Source: Desulfovibrio oxyclinae DSM 11498 (GTDB taxonomy: Bacteria > Desulfobacterota > Desulfovibrionia > Desulfovibrionales > Desulfovibrionaceae). From it: a stretch of 9,696 nt of DNA. Below the pieces are notes generated by a model, which was not told the DNA's origin, made no database searches, and saw nothing but the letters and a program-made list of their open reading frames with translations. The stretch is from assembly GCF_000375485.1 (NCBI RefSeq), contig NZ_AQXE01000021.1, positions 1 to 9,696 of the forward strand, in the 5' to 3' direction. Positions 1 to 5,612 of this stretch are shown here, piece after piece (the first letter of the stretch is position 1; each line of letters begins with the position of its first letter). A program made the translations under genes and the position numbers.

Positions 1-184
1 GCACTCCCAACTCTCGGCTGAGAAGCTCAAGGTCTTCTCCCCGAAGCAGGCGAAGCACGGCTTCGACCTTGTGCTGGGCCCAGAAACGTTTCTTCTTGCG
101 CGCCGGTTCCGGCTCTCCGGCTCCGTTCGGCCTACGGCCTCCCTCCGCCGGAGAGCCGGAACCGGCCTTCGAATTCTTTCCCAT
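1..184 (-). CDS. IS3-type transposase OrfA, N-terminal part (cut by window edge)
   Basis: Read on the minus strand from an ATG at 184-182, preceded by a good ribosome site (GGAGGTGA about 6 bases upstream). The 61 visible residues are a low-complexity N-terminus rich in G, S, P and E (about residues 7-28), then a basic KKKRFW segment and a helix-turn-helix start with EAVLRLLRGEDLELLSRELG (residues 41-60). That last pattern is characteristic of the small OrfA subunit of IS3-family elements, which binds the IS ends and is usually joined to OrfB by frameshifting. The rest of the gene and OrfB would lie left of base 1. The N-terminus contains a 20-bp perfect inverted repeat (listed separately). 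Family assignment comes from the HTH start only; the IS group cannot be named from this piece. Confidence 0.75.
   Translation of the reverse strand, partial: MGKNSKAGSGSPAEGGRRPNGAGEPEPARKKKRFWAQHKVEAVLRLLRGEDLELLSRELGV
102..166. repeat. 20-bp perfect inverted repeat inside the transposase 5' coding region
   Basis: Bases 102-121 are the exact reverse complement of 147-166, separated by 25 bases that include two copies of GGCC three bases apart (129-132 and 136-139). It lies wholly within the coding frame, encoding the G/S/P/E-rich stretch near residues 7-28 of OrfA. No T-run follows on either strand, so it does not look like an intrinsic terminator. Confidence 0.85.
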
Positions 185-204
185 TGTCGGTCACCTCCTG
201 GACG

Positions 205-245
205 TTTGTTACGCCCAATTCGGTGTCCAAGAAAACCCTAGGGCA
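205..245. mobile_element. Probable IS terminal region (end near 245)
   Basis: Upstream of the transposase start, read on the minus strand, the sequence beginning at 245 is TGCCCTAGGGTTTTCTTGG. It starts with the TG dinucleotide common to IS3-family ends and sits at the usual 40-60 bases from OrfA. Base composition and coding character change just to its right. The other IS end is outside the window, so neither the inverted repeat pairing nor a target-site duplication can be confirmed. Confidence 0.45.
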
Positions 246-437
246 ATCCACGTCTGTGTTTTTATCCTTTTATTTCTGCTGCTCAGAGAATTTTGGTGTT
301 GGTATTGGAAGATAAATGAACGGTTGAGAGTGCAGAATGCCGTGGAGCGTAGACTGTATAATGTAGAGGTTTTGTTGGAAAAACAGATTGGTTTGATCGA
401 AGAAAAGGTTACAGACCATGATGTGAAAGAAGCATAG
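246..437 (+). pseudogene. 5'-truncated small membrane-protein gene remnant
   Basis: The open frame ending at TAG 435-437 encodes, from about 246, a hydrophobic segment (VFILLFLLL) followed by an aromatic and basic motif REFWCWYWKINERL, then an amphipathic helix with ERRLYNVEVLLEKQIGLIEEK. A single membrane anchor, a WYWK-type patch and a coiled-coil tail is a pattern seen in small conserved membrane proteins of unknown function. No ATG, GTG or TTG with a ribosome site precedes the hydrophobic segment in frame. The frame continues leftward only into the IS and its antisense transposase, where it is a shadow. The simplest reading is that an IS removed the start. It is markedly AT-richer than the phage genes. 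A rare non-ATG start would make it intact instead. Confidence 0.5.
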
Positions 438-449
438 CAGCTTGACAAG

Positions 450-534
450 GTTTTGCGGGTGGTGCATCCAAGGGGTACGGAGCCTAGAAACTCCACTTGG
501 CGGACGCCGCCACCCCGTCAGACGCGGTTTTTTT
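450..534 (+). ncRNA. c4-like antisense RNA (P1/P7 c4 type)
   Basis: The region folds into a nested structure visible by eye: outer stem 457-464 with 508-515 (8 bp, one G-U), inner stem CCAAG 468-472 with CTTGG 496-500, and a small hairpin GGAG 479-482 with CTCC 491-494. A GC-rich element runs directly into seven Ts (528-534), marking a 3' end. Bases 479-502 are complementary in two blocks to the leader of the next gene (607-628). The block including CTCCACTTGGCGGACGCC resembles c4 RNA loci I know from enterobacterial prophages. In P1 and P7 the c4 RNA is processed from the same transcript as icd-ant and silences icd translation. The icd-ant pair lies directly downstream here. Exact 5' end and promoter are not visible; a TTGACA at 442-447 has no good -10 partner. 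Confidence 0.8.
520..534 (+). terminator. Terminator-like 3' end of the c4-like RNA
   Basis: GACGCGG (521-527) is followed by seven Ts. The GCGG at 524-527 can pair with CCGC at 507-510, or CGG with CCG at 515-517, so the hairpin is short and competes with the c4 outer stem. By analogy with P1 some transcription must read through to icd and ant, so termination is probably partial. Confidence 0.5.
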
Positions 535-557
535 GTGCCATAAATACAACCGATTTT

Positions 558-680
558 TGCCGGGAGTGGTGTAATGTCCAGGGCTTCGGCCTAAAAAAAC
601 CAGCCTCGCCAAGTGAGGTTCTAGCTCCCGGCATTCTTTATTTCGAAGAGTGCCCCTAGAAAACACTTGGAGGTTCCGTC
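558..680 (+). promoter_or_regulatory. Structured leader and c4 target of the icd-ant mRNA
   Basis: A 9-bp perfect stem (TGCCGGGAG 558-566 with CTCCCGGCA 625-633) encloses two hairpins: GGC-UUCG-GCC at 582-591, a stable UUCG tetraloop, and CCTC 604-607 with GAGG 615-618. The loop of the second exposes GCCAAGT. Bases 607-615 (CGCCAAGTG) pair perfectly with 494-502 of the c4-like RNA, and 619-628 pair with 479-489 with one bulged base. The same loop can also pair with CACTTGG at 664-670, the front of the icd ribosome site. The leader can therefore hold the ribosome site in alternative structures. This is inferred from base pairing alone. Confidence 0.65.
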
Positions 681-944
681 ATGGAACGCAATTTCATCCT
701 CACCGAATCCCGCTTGAACGAACTTGGCAACGAGGCCGCAAAGATCGAATCTGGGCTCGACTGCCTTGCGCTGCTGCTGGAGTGCAAGGGGCTGAACTCC
801 GACAAGGAGCTGTCCGAGCTCTGCCTCAGCCTGTCCAGCCTGATCCGCAGCGTCCAGTCGGACGCACAGGGGTTGTTCGACAACATGGATCCGCATGGCG
901 AATTCATCACCGCCTGCCACCTGCGGGAGGTGAGCAATGGGTAG
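681..944 (+). CDS. Icd-like small protein upstream of antirepressor
   Basis: An 87-residue, mostly helical, acidic, leucine-rich protein with no membrane segment or recognised domain. The start ATG has a good ribosome site (TTGGAGG, 7 bases upstream). Its stop (TAG 942-944) lies past the start of the antirepressor (937), giving an 8-base overlap and likely translational coupling. Position and overlap match icd of phages P1 and P7, a short ORF whose translation is blocked by c4 RNA and must proceed for ant to be made. I see no clear sequence identity to P1 Icd, so the name rests on context. The pattern LESGLDCLALLLE-like helix suggests a small helical bundle. Whether the protein itself acts or only carries the control by being translated is unknown. 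Confidence 0.8.
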   Translation: MERNFILTESRLNELGNEAAKIESGLDCLALLLECKGLNSDKELSELCLSLSSLIRSVQSDAQGLFDNMDPHGEFITACHLREVSNG

Positions 945-1695
945 CGTGATCCCGTTCGACTTTGACGGCAGTGCCGTGCGCGTCGTCATGCGCGAGGACG
1001 AGCCGTGGTTCGTGGCGAAGGATGTTTGTGGGGTGCTTGATATAGGGAATAGTCGTCAGGCGGTGTCGCGACTTGAAGAGGATGAAAAGGGTGTCATTAC
1101 TAGTGACACCCTTGGCGGTTCCCAGAAAGTCTCCGCCGTTTCCGAGTCCGGCCTTTACGCCCTGATCTTCACCAGTCGCAAGCCCGAAGCGAGGCGGTTC
1201 CGCAAGTGGGTCACTTCGGAGGTGCTGCCCGCCATCCGCAAGCATGGCCGGTACGAGTCATGCGGGACAACCGGACTGCCCGGAGACGTGCCGGATTTCT
1301 CGCTGCGGCTCAAACCCGCGCTGCGGGCGCAGGCCATGCACACCGCGGTGCAGACCGCCCGGCTGGACGGCGGGAGCGAGCAGGACGTGAAACGGCTCTA
1401 CCTCGAATATTGCGGCTTGTTCTGCGCACGAGGCACAGCGGACTTTGAGACCTCGGACCCCAGCCTGACCGCGTTCATCGAAGCGCGCTGCGCCCTCGGC
1501 TCACGGCTGATGGTGACGAAAGACCGGCTGTTCAGCGCCTATCAGGAGTTCTGCAGCGAGGAAGACTGGCCCACCCTGCGGCGAGAGACTTTTTTTCGTG
1601 AAATCAGGGGGATGCTTGACAAAATCCGCGTTATTCGGCCCCGGAGCCATGGCCGCAAGCGCTGCGTTCTCGGCATTGGTTTGATGAAAAAGTGA
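937..1695 (+). CDS. Phage antirepressor, Bro-N domain with primase-type C-terminal domain
   Basis: This 252-residue protein has a clear Bro-N domain at about residues 4-107: FDFDGSAVRVV, then EPWFVAKDVCGVL, GGSQKVSAVSESGLYALI and FRKWVTSEVLPAIRKHGRY, the standard order of motifs. Bro-N domains occur in antirepressors that bind and inactivate the prophage repressor or bind DNA. Residues about 176-250 (from SLTAFIEARCALG to VLGIGL) resemble the C-terminal winged-helix-like domain of phage P4/D5-type primases, with FIE, a Y..FC segment and the terminal GIGL. The two are joined by a linker and a helical stretch at 122-160. The start is fixed by GGAGGTGA five bases upstream and by the overlap with the icd-like gene. 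Expression is probably controlled through icd and the c4-like RNA. Confidence 0.88.
   Translation: MGSVIPFDFDGSAVRVVMREDEPWFVAKDVCGVLDIGNSRQAVSRLEEDEKGVITSDTLGGSQKVSAVSESGLYALIFTSRKPEARRFRKWVTSEVLPAIRKHGRYESCGTTGLPGDVPDFSLRLKPALRAQAMHTAVQTARLDGGSEQDVKRLYLEYCGLFCARGTADFETSDPSLTAFIEARCALGSRLMVTKDRLFSAYQEFCSEEDWPTLRRETFFREIRGMLDKIRVIRPRSHGRKRCVLGIGLMKK
1087..1113. repeat. 10-bp perfect inverted repeat within the antirepressor gene
   Basis: AAGGGTGTCA (1087-1096) and TGACACCCTT (1104-1113) are exact reverse complements around a 7-base spacer TTACTAG. It falls in a locally AT-richer part of the Bro-N coding sequence, encoding residues around KGVITSDTLG. It could be an operator or an RNA hairpin. 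Confidence 0.7.
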
Positions 1696-1700
1696 TTTCA

Positions 1701-1754
1701 TTGCAGGTAGTTGCAGTGGTCTTGACCAGTAAAATTTACTATCAGTAAAAGACC
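1701..1754. promoter_or_regulatory. Repeat-dense intergenic control region with candidate promoter
   Basis: Between the antirepressor stop and the late genes lie several ordered repeats. TTGCAG occurs at 1701 and 1711, one helical turn apart. TGGTC-tt-GACCA spans 1717-1728. AGTAAA, TTTACT and AGTAAA alternate at 1728-1733, 1735-1740 and 1744-1749. GGTCTT (1718-1723) mirrors AAGACC (1749-1754). A candidate sigma-70 promoter overlaps them: TTGACC (1722-1727) and TAAAAG (1746-1751) with an 18-base spacer. It would start transcription near 1758, just before the leader hairpin. The stretch is AT-rich against its GC-rich neighbours, as expected for an operator/promoter. The binding protein is unknown. 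Confidence 0.5.
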
Positions 1755-1767
1755 CCATTGCTTTTGC

Positions 1768-1820
1768 ATCCCCCTCACGGTGTAGCGTTGTCGCAAACGC
1801 ACACCGTGAGGGGGATTTTT
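1768..1820 (+). promoter_or_regulatory. 21-bp leader hairpin followed by T-run, masking the gpW ribosome site
   Basis: Bases 1768-1783 (ATCCCCCTCACGGTGT) pair perfectly with 1801-1816. After a bulged A at 1784, GCGTT (1785-1789) pairs with AACGC (1796-1800), leaving a 6-base loop. Ts run from 1816 to 1820. This satisfies the form of an intrinsic terminator, though the T-run is short. The 3' arm includes GAGGGGG, the only ribosome site for the ATG at 1822, so the folded form would also block translation. It may therefore act as terminator of ant transcription, as an attenuator, or as a translational lock on the late operon. Confidence 0.75.
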
Positions 1821-1821
1821 C

Positions 1822-2037
1822 ATGACCAAAGCCGAGCTGCAGGCGGAGCTTGCCAAACTGCGCCAGACCGAGAGCCGGATCCTGACCGGGGGGCAGGCCG
1901 TCACCACGGACGGGGATACCGTGACCGAGGCGACGCTGTTTCGCGTGCAGGAGAAGATCAAAGAGCTTGAGTCCCGTCTGGCGTGGGCGACTCGGCGCCG
2001 CAATGCGGTGAGCGCCCGGTTTGGAGGGCGGTCATGA
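1822..2037 (+). CDS. Head-tail joining protein, gpW-like
   Basis: A 71-residue protein, close to the 68 residues of lambda gpW. It has a helix at residues 2-17 (KAELQAELAKLRQTE), a central turn with GGQAVTTDGDTVTEATL (23-39) and a second helix (41-60) with a basic tail. This helix-beta hairpin-helix layout and the position directly before a lambda-type portal are typical of gpW-like proteins, which plug the portal channel after DNA packaging so that the tail can join. The ATG is preceded by GAGGGGG seven bases upstream, inside the leader hairpin. Its TGA overlaps the portal ATG by four bases. Confidence 0.8.
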   Translation: MTKAELQAELAKLRQTESRILTGGQAVTTDGDTVTEATLFRVQEKIKELESRLAWATRRRNAVSARFGGRS

Positions 2038-3512
2038 AATATGGTGACCTTGACCTCTGGACGCGCATGCGGGCCACGATGATGGCCCTGAGCGATCCGC
2101 GTAAGGCCGCCCGTTTCGTGAATGAGCGGATGCAGTTTCTCGCCTACAAGGCCGCTGACCGCAAAGGCGCGAACGCTCGCTGGCTGCCCGGCAACCGGAG
2201 CGAGGATGCCGAACTGCGGCGCGACGGCAGGCTGGTCACGGCCCGCGCCCGTGATTTGGTCCACTCCTCCCCTCATGTGTTCGGCGCCATCGAGCGCATT
2301 GCCGCGAACGTGGTGTTTTGCGGCATCCGTGCGCAGGCGGAAGCCAAGCGCGCCGACGGCTCACTCGACACAGAAATCAACCGCCGCGTGGAAAGCCAGT
2401 GGAAACGCTGGGCCGAGCACCCCCACGTGCGTTTTTACGAGTTGCAGGAACTTGCGGTGCGCCACTGCTGGACCGACGGCGGCCTGCTGGCACACTACTA
2501 CGTGGACACCGACCTGCTGCGCGACGGCGTTGTGCCGCTCGGCATCGAGCTCATCGAGATGGACCAGATCGACACGTCGGTGCATGGCCCGCTTCCCGGT
2601 GGCACGGTCGCCCGCCGCGGCATCGAATACAATGCCAAGGGTCACCCCGTCGCCTACCATCTGCACACCGAACACCCCGGCGATGCCGAGGTGCTCTCCT
2701 TTTCCTCGTTCGGCTCCGTGCGCATCCCGGTGGAGAATCTCAACCATATTTTCCTGCGGCGTAGGATCTCCCAGAGCACCGGCGCAAGCTGGCTGGCCTC
2801 GGTTGTGCCCGACATGCGCGACCTGAACGAGTACCGGGACAGCGAACGGATCGCCGCGCGTCTGGTCTCGGCCTTCGGATTTTTCGTCAGCTCGCCCACG
2901 CCCGAGGCTCAGCCCGAAGACTTCATGTCCACGTGGCCTGAGGACACCGTGGAACCGGGTGACTTCATCGAGCCGGGCCGGGTGCAGTTTCTGCCCGACG
3001 GCGCGGAGATCAAGGGAACCGGTTTTGATCGTCCCGGAAACACCTATGAACCGTTCGTGCGGGACACGCTACGCGGCGCGTCCGTCGGCATGGGCATGAG
3101 CTATGAGGCCGCCAGCAACGACTACACCGGCGCATCGTACTCATCGGCCCGCAGCGCCTCGCTGGAAGAGCGCCGCGGCTACCGTAAGCAACAGCATTTC
3201 ATCAACCGCCGGTTCAACACCCCCACGTGGAACTGGTGGATCAGCCTGCTCTCCATGTCCGGACTGGAACCGGATGCGCCCGCCAATGTGCCCGTGCGCT
3301 GGCAGAACCCGGGATGGCCGTGGGTGGACCCGCTCAAGGATTCCAAGAGCGCCGAGCTGGAACTCAAGCTCGGCATCACCTCCATGACCCGCATCGCCGC
3401 CGATCGTGGCCACGACCTCGAAGAGATTCTCGAAGAGCGCAAGCGGGAACGGGAGCTGCTCGAAAAATACGGCCTGACGGCCAAGGAGGAACCCCATGCC
3501 CCTGAAGCCTGA
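2034..3512 (+). CDS. Portal protein, lambda gpB family
   Basis: A 492-residue portal (lambda gpB is 533). The portal is the dodecameric ring through which DNA enters the head. Family features are RARDLVHSSPHVFGAIERIA at residues 71-90, and near residues 353-385 the segment MGMSYEAASNDYTGASYSSA followed by ASLEERRGYRKQQ, a hallmark of lambda-type portals. A proline- and tryptophan-rich stretch (VRWQNPGWPWVDP) precedes an acidic, helical C-terminus. I chose ATG 2034 over an in-frame GTG at 1983 because TTGGAGGG lies just upstream and because ATGA couples it to the gpW-like gene. The 3' end overlaps the protease gene by 17 bases. Confidence 0.92.
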   Translation: MKYGDLDLWTRMRATMMALSDPRKAARFVNERMQFLAYKAADRKGANARWLPGNRSEDAELRRDGRLVTARARDLVHSSPHVFGAIERIAANVVFCGIRAQAEAKRADGSLDTEINRRVESQWKRWAEHPHVRFYELQELAVRHCWTDGGLLAHYYVDTDLLRDGVVPLGIELIEMDQIDTSVHGPLPGGTVARRGIEYNAKGHPVAYHLHTEHPGDAEVLSFSSFGSVRIPVENLNHIFLRRRISQSTGASWLASVVPDMRDLNEYRDSERIAARLVSAFGFFVSSPTPEAQPEDFMSTWPEDTVEPGDFIEPGRVQFLPDGAEIKGTGFDRPGNTYEPFVRDTLRGASVGMGMSYEAASNDYTGASYSSARSASLEERRGYRKQQHFINRRFNTPTWNWWISLLSMSGLEPDAPANVPVRWQNPGWPWVDPLKDSKSAELELKLGITSMTRIAADRGHDLEEILEERKRERELLEKYGLTAKEEPHAPEA

Positions 3513-5595
3513 GAACGGCGAAAGCAAGCAGGATTTCCTGCGACGCTGCGCGGACGGTGACGAGTCCCGCATGGTCGAATGCACGGCCGAGTGGAACAAG
3601 GCGCGCCTTGCCGCGCTGGTGGACGACAGCGTGATGACCCTGACCGCCCCAATTGAGCTGGCCGACCCCGATCAGGAGGAGGCCGCCCCGAGACGGTTCT
3701 CGATTCTCTCGCACACCGGTCCGGTAATCGACCTCGGTTTTTACCGCTTCGTCATCGCGCTGGACGGCATGGCGCTCGCCAAGGACGCCGTGCCCGCACT
3801 GCGCGAGCACTACCGCAACCAGATCGTCGGGACCATCGACCATAGCGAGAACGCCGAAACGGGCTTTTTCGTGTCCGGCAGGTTTTCGAAGGCCACCCTC
3901 GCGGGAAAGGAAGTGCTGGCCCTGGCTGACGAGGGCTTCCCTTGGCAGGCCTCGGTGGGCGTGCGCGGGCTGGAGGTCCTCGAAGTCGCCGATGGCCATA
4001 CCTACGAGGTCAACGGACAGACCGTAACCGGGCCCATCGACATCTGGCTCAAGTCCGAAGTTTTCGAGGTGTCGTTCTGCCCGTTCGGGGCGGACGACGA
4101 TACCGCAGCCATCGCCATGCACCGGGCAGGCGGCGGCAGAACCACCAACAAGGAGGCATCCATGCCCGCCGACAAGAAACTGGAGAAGCCCACCAAGGGC
4201 AACGGCCTGCCCGAAGAACAGCAGCAGGCCCCGGCAGAAACCCCCGAGGAGAATCTGGACCACGGCACCGGCAAGAAGAACGAAGCCGATCTGGAGCAGC
4301 CCAGCGGCGGAACTGTGGTCGTCGGACTCTCCGGCGCAGACGTGACTTCGCTCATCGCCAACGGTGCCCAGCTCGGTCTTTCCGCCGATGCCGTCACCGA
4401 AGCGCTGGGCGACTGCAAGATCGCGCTGGCCGACGCCCGAATCAAGCTGTTCGAGCTGGCCGAAAAGAAGAACCCGCCGCTGGGCGCAGGCCGCTTCGTG
4501 CCCGGTGCCGACGAGCGCGACAAGCTCTCCCTGGCCATGACGGACGGCGTTGCCCTGCGCATGGGGCTGAGTCTCGACAAGCCCGCTGCAGGCAATGAGG
4601 AATTCCGGCACATGGCCCTGTTCGAGCTGGCGAAGTTCTGCCTCGAACGCGAAGGCGAACCCGTGCGCGGGCTCTCGCGCACCCAGATTGCCGAGAACAT
4701 CCTGCGCCTGTCCGCCACCTCCCGCAGCGACTTTCCGGGCGTATTCCGCGAGGCTGCCCACAAGCGCCTGCTTTCCGCCTACGGCGAATCGCCGGCCACG
4801 TGGCGGCCCCTCGTCAACGTGGTGCCGGCAAGCGACTTCCGCGAGATCCACGGCATCGCCCTGTCCGAAGGCCCCGACCTCGACCTGGTGGGCGAGAACG
4901 AAGAATACACGTTCGGCAAGCTCAAGGAAAAGCAGGAATCCTACCGCATTGCCAAGTACGGCAAGAAACTGGCGCTGACCCTTGAGATGATCGTCAACGA
5001 CGACCTGCGCGCCTTCGCCCGCATTCCGCAGCTGCTCGGCTCCGCCGCCAGCCGCAAGACCGCCGATATCATCTGGAGCCTGATCCTCGCCAACCCGGTC
5101 ATGGGCGACGGGGAAACCCTGTTCAGCTCCATTCACAAAAACATCGCCACCACGCCCGGCACTGTCAGCAAGGATGGTCTTTCCGCGGGACGCAAGGCCA
5201 TGCGGATGCAGAAAGGCTTGAACGGCACGACGCTCGACATTCGGGCAAAATACCTCGTGACCCCGGTGGAACAGGAGACCGATGCAGAGGTACTGCTGCG
5301 TTCCACCTCGCTGCCCGAAACCGGCATGTCCGCCGGTGTCCACAACCCGCACGGCGGCAAGCTGACGCCCATTGCCGAGCCGCGCCTGGACGATGCCTCC
5401 AGCAAGGCCTGGTACCTCGTGGGCGATCCCAACCAGATCGACACCATCGAGGTGGCATTCCTCGACGGTCGCGAAGAGCCGGTCATCGCCGAAAAAGAGG
5501 ACTTCGACCGCGATGCCCTGGTCTGGAAGGTGCGCCACATCATGGGCGCGGGCGTCATGGATCACCGTGGATTCTACCGCAACCCGGGCGTCTAG
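3496..5595 (+). CDS. Prohead protease / scaffold / major capsid protein fusion
   Basis: One 699-residue frame holds what are separate genes in many phages. Residues about 60-215 are a prohead protease with candidate catalytic His116 (TIDHSENAETG) and Ser153 (WQASVGV), ending in the family-typical VSFCPFGADDDT (192-203). Residues about 223-330 are polar, charged and Q/E/P-rich, as in scaffolding regions. From about 333 (RFVPGADERDK) to 699 is a Mu gpT-like, HK97-fold major capsid protein, with YRIAKYGKKLALTLEMIVND at 483-502 and a final HRGFYRNPGV. AAGGAGG places the start at ATG 3496. Protease-capsid fusions of this type are known in proteobacterial prophages. Self-cleavage should release capsid subunits, and an internal start at 4162 could supply a protease-free form. 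Without one or both, subunits would be made only at 1:1. Confidence 0.92.
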   Translation: MPLKPENGESKQDFLRRCADGDESRMVECTAEWNKARLAALVDDSVMTLTAPIELADPDQEEAAPRRFSILSHTGPVIDLGFYRFVIALDGMALAKDAVPALREHYRNQIVGTIDHSENAETGFFVSGRFSKATLAGKEVLALADEGFPWQASVGVRGLEVLEVADGHTYEVNGQTVTGPIDIWLKSEVFEVSFCPFGADDDTAAIAMHRAGGGRTTNKEASMPADKKLEKPTKGNGLPEEQQQAPAETPEENLDHGTGKKNEADLEQPSGGTVVVGLSGADVTSLIANGAQLGLSADAVTEALGDCKIALADARIKLFELAEKKNPPLGAGRFVPGADERDKLSLAMTDGVALRMGLSLDKPAAGNEEFRHMALFELAKFCLEREGEPVRGLSRTQIAENILRLSATSRSDFPGVFREAAHKRLLSAYGESPATWRPLVNVVPASDFREIHGIALSEGPDLDLVGENEEYTFGKLKEKQESYRIAKYGKKLALTLEMIVNDDLRAFARIPQLLGSAASRKTADIIWSLILANPVMGDGETLFSSIHKNIATTPGTVSKDGLSAGRKAMRMQKGLNGTTLDIRAKYLVTPVEQETDAEVLLRSTSLPETGMSAGVHNPHGGKLTPIAEPRLDDASSKAWYLVGDPNQIDTIEVAFLDGREEPVIAEKEDFDRDALVWKVRHIMGAGVMDHRGFYRNPGV
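4150..4164 (+). promoter_or_regulatory. Internal ribosome site and ATG for a scaffold-capsid product
   Basis: AAGGAGG at 4150-4156 is followed five bases later by ATG 4162, in frame (codon 223) with the protease-capsid fusion. The string AGGAGGCATCCATG recurs exactly at the start of the tail tube gene (8745-8758), which supports real use. Initiation here would give a 477-residue scaffold-capsid protein without the protease, comparable in logic to Nu3 nested in lambda C. Confidence 0.7.
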
Positions 5596-5612
5596 CCTGA
5601 AAGGAGATAACC

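Noticed and set aside
69..245. Upstream extension of the small membrane-protein frame to a TTG at 69
   Set aside because: It is antisense to the transposase start and crosses the IS end, with no ribosome site. Only the part right of about 246 looks protein-like.
442..470. TTGACA at 442-447 as the -35 box of a c4 promoter
   Set aside because: No acceptable -10 hexamer is found 15-18 bases downstream (sequence near 463-470 is TGCATCCA). TATAAT at 357-362 lies upstream but has no good -35 partner.
453..659. Plus-strand ORF of 68 codons across the c4-like RNA and leader, reminiscent of Ash-like ORFs annotated in prophages
   Set aside because: It starts at TTG without a ribosome site and lies wholly over RNA stems and the T-run terminator. 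Any conservation of its translation is better explained by the RNA structure.
1983..2033. GTG 1983 as start of the portal gene
   Set aside because: It lacks a ribosome site and lies within the gpW-like gene; ATG 2034 has TTGGAGGG upstream and a 4-base ATGA overlap.
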